Source: Verrucomicrobia bacterium LW23 (GTDB lineage: Bacteria > Verrucomicrobiota > Verrucomicrobiia > Methylacidiphilales > UBA1321). From it: DNA of 64,000 nt. The translations under genes were made by a program, and so were the position numbers. Below are positions 15,948 to 24,529 of this stretch, piece by piece. Every line of letters starts with the position of its first letter. Position 1 is the first letter of the stretch. The DNA lies in assembly GCA_003054695.1 (NCBI GenBank), contig QAZA01000010.1, positions 219,284 through 283,283 on the forward strand, given 5' to 3'. A model generated the notes under the pieces. The model made no database searches. It had not been told where the DNA came from and was given only the letters and a program-made list of their open reading frames with translations.

Positions 15948-17150
15948 CTATAATGTGCAGGTCGATAGGCCCAGGCGGGTGAGCAATTCATCCGCAATAG
16001 CCAGCGAGGCGGTCGCCCCGGGGCTTGGCGCGTTGAGCACATGCAGACTCTGCTTATCCTGTTGAATCTCAAAATCTTGCACCAGCGTGCCATCCCGCGT
16101 CATCGCCTGTGCGCGAACGCCCGCGCCACCCGGCACCAAATCTTCCTTAACCACATCCGGCACAAGGCGTTGCAGCGAGCGGCAGAACAGATTCTTGCTC
16201 ATCGCTCGCGCCACTTCCTGCCCGCACATCACCCCGTGCTTCACCGCAAAACGCCACAGCCCGGGGAAAAGCAGCGTCTCCAGCGCGTCCCCCGCAGCAA
16301 AATCCAGGCGGCCGTAGCCCTCGCGCTTGAGGGCAAGCACCGCGTTCGGCCCCGCCTCCACGCCACCATGGATCATGCGCGTAAAGTGCACGCCCAGAAA
16401 GGGAAACGCCGGGTCCGGCACAGGGTAGATCAGGTGCCTGACCAGGCCTTCGCGCTCCGGCCGCAGCTTGTAGTAGTCGCCGCGAAACGGCACGATTTGC
16501 GAGCCATCCTTCACTCCGGCCAGTCGGCCGATGCGGTCGCACTGCAACCCTGCGCAGTTCACCAAAAACTCAGCCTCCACACTCTGCCCGGCGGACTCCA
16601 CGCGCCAGCCCTTCTCCAGGCGCGTCAGTCGCAAGACGTTGAAGCCGAGCGAGATGGCGCCGCCCCGTTCCAGTATCCTCTGCCTTAACGCTTCGCATAC
16701 GCCTGCATAATCAACGATGCCCTCCTCCGGCACCAGCACCGCTGCCTTCCCAGCCACGTGAGGCTCGCGCGCCACAATCTGGTCGCGCTCCAGCCAGGCC
16801 AGCCCCTGCAGGCCGTTTGCCGTCCCGCGCTCAATCAGCGTGCGCAGCCGCGGAATTTCTTCGTCGGAAACGGCCACCACAATCTTGCCGCAAATCTCGT
16901 GCGCAATCTCGTACTTCTGGCAAAACGCCGTCATCTGCTTAATGCCAGAGACAGCCATCCGCGCCTTTACCGAGCCCGGCTTATAATACAAGCCGGCATG
17001 CAGCACGCCACTGTTATGTGTGGACTGATGTTTGCCGAGAGCCTGCTCCTTCTCCAGCAACGTAAGCTTCAGTCCCGGAACAACATGCAACAACTTGGCC
17101 GCAATGGCTAAACCAACAAGCCCACCTCCGACAATAACACACGATTTCAT
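15948..17150 (-). CDS. lhgO: FAD-dependent oxidoreductase of the L-2-hydroxyglutarate oxidase type
   Basis: A 400-residue protein with an N-terminal VGGGLVGLAIAAKLL Rossmann loop, KHQSTHNSGVLHAGLYY (the LhgO/DAO substrate-site region) and a C-terminal NAPSPGATASLAIAD flavin-binding end. The length matches LhgO. In most genomes LhgO clears L-2-hydroxyglutarate. Here it sits among sugar biosynthesis genes in the same direction, 80 bases above the SIS isomerase, so it may have been recruited to oxidise a 2-hydroxy acid or sugar acid. The family call is firm and the substrate is not. Confidence 0.8.
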   Translation of the reverse strand: MKSCVIVGGGLVGLAIAAKLLHVVPGLKLTLLEKEQALGKHQSTHNSGVLHAGLYYKPGSVKARMAVSGIKQMTAFCQKYEIAHEICGKIVVAVSDEEIPRLRTLIERGTANGLQGLAWLERDQIVAREPHVAGKAAVLVPEEGIVDYAGVCEALRQRILERGGAISLGFNVLRLTRLEKGWRVESAGQSVEAEFLVNCAGLQCDRIGRLAGVKDGSQIVPFRGDYYKLRPEREGLVRHLIYPVPDPAFPFLGVHFTRMIHGGVEAGPNAVLALKREGYGRLDFAAGDALETLLFPGLWRFAVKHGVMCGQEVARAMSKNLFCRSLQRLVPDVVKEDLVPGGAGVRAQAMTRDGTLVQDFEIQQDKQSLHVLNAPSPGATASLAIADELLTRLGLSTCTL

Positions 17151-17198
17151 TCATCCTTAGGCACAATATTACTCAACACAGCATTGCAGCCAGCCGCA

Positions 17199-18089
17199 TC
17201 AGGATTTATCCTTTGCGGCCAGCGCTGCATTCAGCTTGCCACTGTCTACATAGATGCTATTAATGAACGTATCCGCGTATTTTACGTAGCCGTTGGCAGC
17301 CATCAGGTCATCGATCACAGCGTTCTTGTTAACCTCCCTGTACTCAACGGTTTCCACACAAAAAACCTCGGGGCGAAAGCGCTGAAAGTCAAAAGCTTTG
17401 AGGATGACTTCATCGTTGCCCTCTGTATCCAGGGAGACAAGATTAGGACAAGAGGTGAAATGCTTTTCGATAAGAACATTCACCGGTACCATCTCAATCG
17501 GGATCGTCTCCTTATGGACAATGCCCTTCTCCTTATAAGCTTCAAAATCCTTCGTCGAAAAAGTGCTCATCGTCGACGGCTCCATAACATAAAAATCGGC
17601 GCGTTGCGACGAATCTCCGACACCTACATTCAGACACTTATCTCGCGGACGAATGGCTTTGATCTCATCAATCAAATGCGGATTCGCCTCCACACAAACA
17701 CCCGTACAGTTGAAGCGATAAAAGAAGAAGGTGTTGTTCAGTCGCGAAGGATGATTCGTACCAATATCCAGATAGGACGGCTTATCAATCTTGAGAAAAT
17801 TGATAAAGAGGGCGGCCAGTATCAGATCCTCGCCGGTTTGTGCAAAACTTTTGTTCCAGCCATACTTCACGTGATCCTCATGGATCGCTTCGCTCAGCAA
17901 CGATCTTGTCACGGCAAAATCGCGATTCAGGCGGTCAATTTCTGCCTCCATGCGTATAATAGCCGCATTCGTAGCATCGACCTTCATGGTCAGTCCGCCA
18001 AGATTATCAGATAAGCCCTTTACTACATCGGACAAACGCTTGAGCAAAATCTGACCTGGAAATAACTTGGCTTTAATCTCGTTAAACAT
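17199..18089 (-). CDS. FkbM-family methyltransferase
   Basis: A 296-residue protein read from the ATG at 18089 (a TTG at 18101 is also in frame). The FkbM core starts at FAQTGEDLILAALF, then SYLDIGTNHP (motif I), CTGVCVEANPHLI (motif II) and the DTEGNDEVILKAF element with its conserved DxEG. The first 85 residues are helical and heptad-like and may pair with a membrane or polymerase protein. FkbM methyltransferases O-methylate sugars in capsules and glycopeptides. The gene has a 225-base AT-rich gap above it, below the membrane protein gene. Confidence 0.85.
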   Translation of the reverse strand: MFNEIKAKLFPGQILLKRLSDVVKGLSDNLGGLTMKVDATNAAIIRMEAEIDRLNRDFAVTRSLLSEAIHEDHVKYGWNKSFAQTGEDLILAALFINFLKIDKPSYLDIGTNHPSRLNNTFFFYRFNCTGVCVEANPHLIDEIKAIRPRDKCLNVGVGDSSQRADFYVMEPSTMSTFSTKDFEAYKEKGIVHKETIPIEMVPVNVLIEKHFTSCPNLVSLDTEGNDEVILKAFDFQRFRPEVFCVETVEYREVNKNAVIDDLMAANGYVKYADTFINSIYVDSGKLNAALAAKDKS

Positions 18090-18313
18090 AATAATTGACA
18101 AAAAGAGAAGGCTTCAACATGACCCTTAAAGCAACGTCAGATGCTGATGTTAATACCACATAATACTATTAAACTTGCATTGTCAAGCAATTCCAAGGCT
18201 ACCTGAAATACATAGTCGCCCTCGCGGCGGAAACGAAACTGCAAAATTCCTCGGGCGGCGAGCTCCACACGAATTGCACGCCAGCCGATGCTGGAAGTCA
18301 TCGCGACAGGCTG

Positions 18314-20563
18314 TCACATCGGCCCACCCGGCGGCGGCAAAATGTCCGGTTTGCCTCGCAAAAATTGGGTGTAATTCTGGCAGCCAAGCCTCTTCAGTTC
18401 CCAATAGTCCTTAAACCGGCCAAACACATTGCTTAGCGGGCCGTAGCTGGATTCTATTGTTATATCCAGATCTTCATCGAACAGTATTCCCATCAAAGCC
18501 ACATTTGTTCGAATCAGGCGAGGCGCTACTTTCGGCTGATTGTTTACCTTGACACGAATGCAGTTTGTATACTGAAGCGGAATGACCAACAAACTCTTCC
18601 CCGGCGCCGTCGCCTTTACTTTGACGCCCTTTTTGGACCAATACAGCGTCGGATTCTCTGCTCGTGTCAGGTTCGCCGGAACAGGCTCGTAAACGACCGT
18701 ATTGTTGAACGGGTCGTACGCCGGGTCTGTCATGACCCTAAAGGTCTCCTCAAGCGAAGTGCACAAGGTTACGGAGCCAGGGGAAAACCCCGAAATGTAT
18801 GGATTCTTCAGGTCGTATGCATAAACGCCGGAAGGGCTCTCTGAAATCAGTTGTAACGATTCGCTGTTCAGCGGTTTGTTGGATACGACTACCCTGACGC
18901 CCAGCATTTTTAGTATCTTGACATTGAGCTGCGTCAGTACAGGCAGTGATTTCACCTGGACGTCGTTTTGCAGGGAAAGGAATCGAGTGACAAGCAAATA
19001 GTAGTCAGGCGATATGGTGGAGGTATACGTAAACAGCGTTGGAATATTATACCACCAGGGGATAATGTGATGATACTCGTTTCCAGTCGTTTTCCATATT
19101 GTATAATCCCAGCTGGATTGTTGAGGCCATGAGGTATCCGTTCCTCCTAACGGAGTATCAACCAGAGTTGCCATACATCCCTTCCAGTGATGACCGGATT
19201 GCAGGCCAATCCTGTCCATCAGCGCCTTGGTTAAGGGGGTTGGAGGAGGCGGAAATGCATAGGGACCGCTATTGAGCGGATTGCTTTTGTGCAACGAAAA
19301 GCTGAATGTACACAGGCAGAGGCCAATGAACGCGCCAACAGCAAATGACTGAACCCAGTTCAACGAGAACGCTTTAGCCCGCTCCTCAATTATTTTTCTG
19401 CTTGAATGTGCGAATGCCGTTACCTTAAGTGGGATGAAGCGCCTGATATATTGCCCCATCCAGAGCAGCAACTTACCGAACAGGAAGGTGGTGAAAATAA
19501 ACATGAGCGGCCACAAGTACCACTCCAAATAGATAAACGAAGGTGTGCGATACTGGGTGAGTACAAAGGCGAAGATACATCCAGCTATCGTAAGCGTTCC
19601 AGAGTAGATAAGATAGAAGATAGCGGTCTTCTTCAATGCCACGCTCTCGTTGAATAGAGAGAGTATCGCACCACTAAACCCAGCGATATAGATGATGGTG
19701 CCAGCCCAACTTATATTGGTTGGGCCATGGAACAGTACAGATATATGCGCCCATTCTTCGCGATCGGAGCGAAAATCCAGAGGAAAAAGGCTCGGTATGG
19801 AGTATGCAAGAAATCCAGCGACAAAGATTAGCGGAAGAACTAAAGGTACGAACAGCAGGAGGCAGAGGCGTATGGTTTCGTGGATCTCCTTGACGCCAAG
19901 GGACTGCCATACCAGCCAGTATAGTGCGAATGAGGCTACCAAAGGAAAGAATAGTGCCGTGGTCAGCGGAAGGTGAGCCATCTCATATGCAGTTAGAAAG
20001 GAAATGGCAAGCGTGCGGGCGATTTTATAGCGACAGTTTGCCTGAAGCCTGATGATTAACCCCAGTATGACGCAAATGATGCTGATGTTCTCCGCAATAT
20101 CGGGAACAATAGCCGTTATCATGTAGAAGGAGAAGAAACCTCCATTCTGGGGCGGCTGGAAGAACGGCATTAAAAAGATAACCGCAATCCACGAAGCCGT
20201 CGATGCAACTGCCCTGGAGATATCCATACATCTTGCCAGGTAGAATGTGCATAAGAATAATTCTACGGATATGCAAGTGTAGAACAGAACAGGTGAGATA
20301 ATCACACCGCTGATGCGGTAGGAGATATAGTTGAGCAGCGCGGCGGGCGACAGCCAGAAGTTAGACGGAAATGCCAGAGATCCCAGCGCCTGAAGGGGAT
20401 TAAGTGGCGAGATCAGGGAGGGGTTTGTCCACTCGATATAAAACTTGATTAATTGCTCACGATAAATCCCGTCAATAGGCACAAAGAGGCCACCCGAATT
20501 TGCGGTAAAGAAGAAGCAACAAGCGAGGATAAGCAGACAGATATGGCAGAAAAGCTGTTTCAT
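18314..20563 (-). CDS. Large multi-pass membrane protein, YfhO-like
   Basis: A 749-residue protein with about a dozen hydrophobic segments in the first 430 residues and a soluble, beta-rich C-terminal third. The end (KVKATAPGKSLLVIPLQYTNCIRVKVNN...) resembles the YfhO C-terminal module, which in YfhO-type proteins reads as an apology-strand plus 'LLVLSETYYPGW'-like segment. YfhO-like proteins are GT-C fold membrane proteins linked to glycosylation with polyprenyl-phosphate sugars. I chose the ATG at 20563; a TTG at 20578 would overlap the aminotransferase stop (TTGA). The base composition is AT-richer than the window average, which may indicate transfer. Confidence 0.6.
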   Translation of the reverse strand: MKQLFCHICLLILACCFFFTANSGGLFVPIDGIYREQLIKFYIEWTNPSLISPLNPLQALGSLAFPSNFWLSPAALLNYISYRISGVIISPVLFYTCISVELFLCTFYLARCMDISRAVASTASWIAVIFLMPFFQPPQNGGFFSFYMITAIVPDIAENISIICVILGLIIRLQANCRYKIARTLAISFLTAYEMAHLPLTTALFFPLVASFALYWLVWQSLGVKEIHETIRLCLLLFVPLVLPLIFVAGFLAYSIPSLFPLDFRSDREEWAHISVLFHGPTNISWAGTIIYIAGFSGAILSLFNESVALKKTAIFYLIYSGTLTIAGCIFAFVLTQYRTPSFIYLEWYLWPLMFIFTTFLFGKLLLWMGQYIRRFIPLKVTAFAHSSRKIIEERAKAFSLNWVQSFAVGAFIGLCLCTFSFSLHKSNPLNSGPYAFPPPPTPLTKALMDRIGLQSGHHWKGCMATLVDTPLGGTDTSWPQQSSWDYTIWKTTGNEYHHIIPWWYNIPTLFTYTSTISPDYYLLVTRFLSLQNDVQVKSLPVLTQLNVKILKMLGVRVVVSNKPLNSESLQLISESPSGVYAYDLKNPYISGFSPGSVTLCTSLEETFRVMTDPAYDPFNNTVVYEPVPANLTRAENPTLYWSKKGVKVKATAPGKSLLVIPLQYTNCIRVKVNNQPKVAPRLIRTNVALMGILFDEDLDITIESSYGPLSNVFGRFKDYWELKRLGCQNYTQFLRGKPDILPPPGGPM

Positions 20564-20574
20564 ATTACATGGCT

Positions 20575-21708
20575 TCAACAGAACTTCTCGATCAAACTGA
20601 CTACTCTGTTCTGCTGCTCTTCGCTAATTCCACACCATAGGGGAAGGCGGATAATTTGCTCGGAAAGTGAATCCGTAACGGGCAAGGCGCCGCAGGTTTT
20701 GCCATAGCGCCGGCCGGCAGGTGACGAGTGCAGGGGCACATAGTGAAAGTAGGCATGGATAGCCTGGGCCTGAAACTCCTTTAACACGTGTTCTCTGCGA
20801 ATGGAGGGATCAAGCAGGACATAGTACATATGCGCATTGTGTGTACATTCACAAGGAATTATCGGGCGGCGAAGCGATCCCTTTTCTTCCAGCTTTTGGA
20901 GCATGGCGTGATACTTATTCCATACCTGCATACGCAGGGAAGTTATGGTATCTGCATCCTCCAGTTGGGCCAGCAGCATAGCAGCAATTATTTCGCCTGG
21001 CAGGTACGAGGAGCCTACCTCCTGCCATGTGTATTTATCAACCTCTCCACGGTAAAAGCGGCTACGGTCTGTGCCTTTTTCGCGAATAATCTCGGCCCGG
21101 TGTATATATTCGGGGTCATTGACAAGCAGGGCACCGCCTTCGCCGGATATGAGGTTCTTGGATTCGTGGAAGCTTAATGTACCGAGCTCACCCATGGAGC
21201 CTAATGCTTTTCCTTTATACGAAGCTAATGCACCTTGCGCGGCATCCTCCACCACCTTAATGTTATGCTCTTTTGCTAGTGCCAGTATGGAATCCATTTC
21301 GCAACCGACGCCCGCGTAATGTACAGGCACAATGGCTTTTGTCCGGGGCGTTATTGCATCTTCTATCAGCACTTCGTTGAGATTGAGTGTATCGGGCCTT
21401 ATGTCTATAAATACGGGCACGCCGCCGCGCAGGACAAAGGCGTTAGCGGTGGAGACAAACGTGTACGAAGGCATGATGACTTCGTCGCCCGGCTGTATAT
21501 CCAGCAGGAGGGCCGCCATCTCCAGCGCCGCAGTGCAGGAGTGGGTGAGCAGGGCCTTGCGCGTGGCGGTTCGTTGTTCCAGCAGGGCGTTGCATTGTTT
21601 GGTAAAAGGGCCGTCGCCTGCCAGGATTCTTGTTTCCCCGCATTTGCTAATGTATGCAAGTTCCTTGCCGGCAAGAAAGGGAACATTGAAAGGAAGTTTG
21701 GAACTCAT
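20575..21708 (-). CDS. wecE: dTDP-4-amino-4,6-dideoxygalactose-type transaminase (DegT family)
   Basis: A 377-residue PLP aminotransferase of the DegT/DnrJ/EryC1/StrS family. It begins LPFNVPFLAGKELAYI, like WecE/RffA, with GDGPFTKQCNALLE, the THSCTAALEMAALLLD site and MPSYTFVSTANAFVLRGG. The PLP lysine is Lys184 in FHESKN, preceded by VVEDAAQG. WecE makes the 4-amino sugar of enterobacterial common antigen (Fuc4N), and homologues supply amino sugars to many O-antigens. It is the first gene of the - strand locus, so its upstream region (21709-21980) probably carries the locus promoter. Family certain, exact sugar inferred. Confidence 0.85.
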   Translation of the reverse strand: MSSKLPFNVPFLAGKELAYISKCGETRILAGDGPFTKQCNALLEQRTATRKALLTHSCTAALEMAALLLDIQPGDEVIMPSYTFVSTANAFVLRGGVPVFIDIRPDTLNLNEVLIEDAITPRTKAIVPVHYAGVGCEMDSILALAKEHNIKVVEDAAQGALASYKGKALGSMGELGTLSFHESKNLISGEGGALLVNDPEYIHRAEIIREKGTDRSRFYRGEVDKYTWQEVGSSYLPGEIIAAMLLAQLEDADTITSLRMQVWNKYHAMLQKLEEKGSLRRPIIPCECTHNAHMYYVLLDPSIRREHVLKEFQAQAIHAYFHYVPLHSSPAGRRYGKTCGALPVTDSLSEQIIRLPLWCGISEEQQNRVVSLIEKFC

Positions 21709-21980
21709 AGCGGTGCTTCTACATCTAGGCAGTACATTAGCAAACAGGCGCCGGGGCGGCCCCCCAGGTAAACACTATTGCAAATAGTTTGCATCGTTTA
21801 AATGCATTAACCCATAGTGGATACAAAACCACTATGCACAACAGGGCAAGCAAAAAATGGGAAATCTCGGCTCTTTCACTCCAATCCGGCGACGGGACGC
21901 GTGGTCGCAGACCCACAGGCGGCGTTCCTCCATCCAAAACCCTTGCGGGCAAGTTATTCGCCCCGCTACGTTCCACCCGT

Positions 21981-22613
21981 ATGAGACTCCTCGCACTTAC
22001 CCTTATCCTTTGCACTCCGTTGATGGCCTGTGCGCAGTGGACCGGCGTTATTGACGATCCCGACGGCTATACGAACCTGCGCGCCAGGTCGGATGCGCAG
22101 TCGGCCGTTGTGGCGCGGGTGGAGAAGGGCGTGGTCTTTCAGTTCGACACCATTGTGCAAGGCGAGGAGAAGGCGAGCTGGCTGAAGGTGACGTTACCCT
22201 CTGGCCAAAAGGGCTTTATGCATAGCAGCCGCATCAGGTTCTATGGCGACATCAAGGCGTTTTCCGACACATCGCCGGAGGATGAAGTCAATGTCATCGC
22301 AAGGCAGCATGGCTTCGAGTATTTTCCCAACGCGCGCGCCGCGGCGCGAGGCGATGCACGCGCGCTGCAACGCTTCTTCTCCCTGGGTACCCCGGACGGC
22401 GGCTGGGGCGAGAATCACTGCATGTACGCCAACCTCCTGGCCCACGTGTTGGGGGATACCAGGCTGGCCGCGTTTTACCGCGACCAAAAACCGGCAATGC
22501 AGCAACATATTCGCGAAACTTTGCAGTCCGGGCTGACATTCTATCCCTTTGAGGAGAAGGCGTACCTCAGGCGCCACTTTCCCAAAACAGCCGCGGCCTT
22601 CGGCATGAAGTGA
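21981..22613 (+). CDS. Secreted protein with bacterial SH3-like domain
   Basis: A 210-residue protein read from the ATG at 21981, which starts a clear signal peptide (MRLLALTLILCTPLMACAQ). The LMAC segment could serve as a lipobox. Residues about 25-90 look like an SH3b domain (VIDDPDGYTNLRARSDAQS, then SWLKVTLPSGQKGFMHSSRI). The rest is helical with no family that I recognise. The frame is open for 64 codons upstream but that part lacks a sensible N-terminus. It is the first + strand gene after the surface-sugar locus and is divergent from wecE. Confidence 0.7.
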   Translation: MRLLALTLILCTPLMACAQWTGVIDDPDGYTNLRARSDAQSAVVARVEKGVVFQFDTIVQGEEKASWLKVTLPSGQKGFMHSSRIRFYGDIKAFSDTSPEDEVNVIARQHGFEYFPNARAAARGDARALQRFFSLGTPDGGWGENHCMYANLLAHVLGDTRLAAFYRDQKPAMQQHIRETLQSGLTFYPFEEKAYLRRHFPKTAAAFGMK

Positions 22614-22765
22614 CGATCGGGGTCAAGGTCAGGGTCCGGTGCCGGTCCGGCGGCGGGGGGGGGATGCAGCGATGCAGCGCAAAAAAGTCAAAAAATGACG
22701 TGCTACAGTCAATCAAAGCAATTGTTTTGAGGAGCGGGGATTGCAACAATGCCTGCCCCTTCATT

Positions 22766-24256
22766 ATGATCAACCGGCACATTTTCAGAACGGATGACGG
22801 CGTAGACAGAACGTTTACGTTCGTGCTTGTCAGCTCGCTTTTCTTTCTCTGGGGCTTTTGCAACGGAATGATTGATGTGATGGACAAGCATTTTCAGGAG
22901 GAGCTGAAGCTGACGCTCTCTCAATCCGCCTGGGTGCAGTTTGCCCATTATCTGGGCTACTTTCTTATGGCGATGCCGGCCGGCTGGCTGGCGCAGCGGC
23001 TGGGATATCGCGGGGGCATTATTGCGGGGCTGCTGGGTGTTGCTGTGGGCGGCTTCTGGTTTATTCCCGCCACACAAATCGCACAGTTCTGGGCCTTTTT
23101 GCTGGGTGTTTGCCTTATCGCCGCGGGGTTGACTTTTCTGGAGACGGTGGCCAATCCTTACACCACGGTGCTGGGCCCCAAGGAGTATGGGGCCACTCGC
23201 ATTAACCTGGCGCAGGCATGCAACGGTGTGGGTTGGATTCTGGGGCCTCTGGCGGGCGCGATGTTTTTTTACGGCACCGACGCCCAGGGCAAAAGCACCG
23301 GGGCGGAGCAGCTGTGGATTCCGTATGTGGCTGTAGCTGTGGTGGTTCTGGTGCTGGCGCTGATCTTCTTCAGGGCCGATGTGCCGGATCTTGCGGGGAG
23401 GGAGGAGACCGTCGCGGCCACGGACAGCGCCGTTGCGGCTTCGGGCGGTGCGGGGGTGGGGCGCGGCGTATCGCAACTGCTCATCTGGCTCAACCTCGGC
23501 GTGCTTTCCGTCTCAACGGGCATGATTGTGATGGCGGTGTGCGCGGTTTTTGATCCCGACGAGACGCATGGCATTTACTTTTTCTCGGGCGCCACTCTGC
23601 TGACGCTGGCGGGCACCGCGGCGGTCCTCTCCGGCAAGCTTAAGTCACTGGATGGCAAGAGCATATGGATGCACCCGCATTTTTCCGCCGCCACCATCGC
23701 GCAGTTTTTCTACGTGGCGGCGCAGTCGGGAATCTTTGCGTATTTCATCAACTACATGACGTCGCAGGCTCCGGTGACGATCTCCAATCAGCTGGCCTCT
23801 ACACTGGCCTCGGTGGGCTTTGGCTGCTTTCTGGCGGGCCGGGTGATTGGTGCGGGGCTGCTGCGCAAGTATGCGGCGCACCGGGTGCTGCTGGTGTTTG
23901 CGGTGGCCAATATAGTGGCGTGCAGCCTGGTGTTTCTCAAGCTGGGGTGGGTTTCGCTGGTCAGCGTGTTTGTGAGCTACCTCTTTATGTCCATCATGTT
24001 CCCGACAATCTTTGCACTGGGCATCTTTGGCCTGGGGGAGCGCGCCAAGGACGCATCGGCCTACATCGTGATGGCGATTATGGGCGGCGCCATCATGCCC
24101 AAACTGATGGGGCATATCGCCGACACCTCCGACATCTCCCGCGGTTTCATTGTGCCGCTGCTCTGCTTTGTGGTTGTGGCCGCCTACGCAGCACTGTGGC
24201 CGCGGCTCAGCGGGTGCCAAAGCATGCTGGGTGTTGATACTGGCAAAGCGCATTAA
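22766..24256 (+). CDS. MFS sugar transporter, FucP-like
   Basis: A 496-residue protein with 12 predicted membrane segments, read from the ATG at 22766. The early FFLWGFCNGMIDVMDKHFQ and SAWVQFAHYLGYFLMAMPAGWLA patterns match the FucP family (fucose, glucose and galactose:H+ symporters), as does LETVANPYTTVLGP with the conserved NPY motif. A periplasmic or cytoplasmic loop of about 50 residues splits the two halves. The probable role is proton-driven uptake of a neutral sugar. A run of nine G bases lies 103 bases upstream of the start. Confidence 0.83.
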   Translation: MINRHIFRTDDGVDRTFTFVLVSSLFFLWGFCNGMIDVMDKHFQEELKLTLSQSAWVQFAHYLGYFLMAMPAGWLAQRLGYRGGIIAGLLGVAVGGFWFIPATQIAQFWAFLLGVCLIAAGLTFLETVANPYTTVLGPKEYGATRINLAQACNGVGWILGPLAGAMFFYGTDAQGKSTGAEQLWIPYVAVAVVVLVLALIFFRADVPDLAGREETVAATDSAVAASGGAGVGRGVSQLLIWLNLGVLSVSTGMIVMAVCAVFDPDETHGIYFFSGATLLTLAGTAAVLSGKLKSLDGKSIWMHPHFSAATIAQFFYVAAQSGIFAYFINYMTSQAPVTISNQLASTLASVGFGCFLAGRVIGAGLLRKYAAHRVLLVFAVANIVACSLVFLKLGWVSLVSVFVSYLFMSIMFPTIFALGIFGLGERAKDASAYIVMAIMGGAIMPKLMGHIADTSDISRGFIVPLLCFVVVAAYAALWPRLSGCQSMLGVDTGKAH

Positions 24257-24529
24257 GCGGCGGCCATCCCGTTGGGGTCGGTCAATGGCTTGTCCTATGC
24301 CAGGGTTCCCTCGCTCTTCTCGGGGAACGCTTTGGGGTTCTCGCTAAGGAGCCACCAATGGACTGGGTGGCCGAGAAAGTGCGGTGAATGTAGCACTTCA
24401 GATACCTGTCCAACAAACATCGCATCACACTCCATCACCATCATCGGCACGGGCCCGCTATAGTTTCGATTTCCATTATTTAATGTGTACAAACCGGCAT
24501 CACTGCCCGTAGACTTACGCCGCTTTTGT

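Noticed and set aside
22655..22663. Run of nine G upstream of the FucP-like gene as a phase-variation switch
   Set aside because: It is outside any supported coding frame and more than 100 bases from the start, so slippage would not turn a gene on or off. Promoter spacing effects cannot be excluded.
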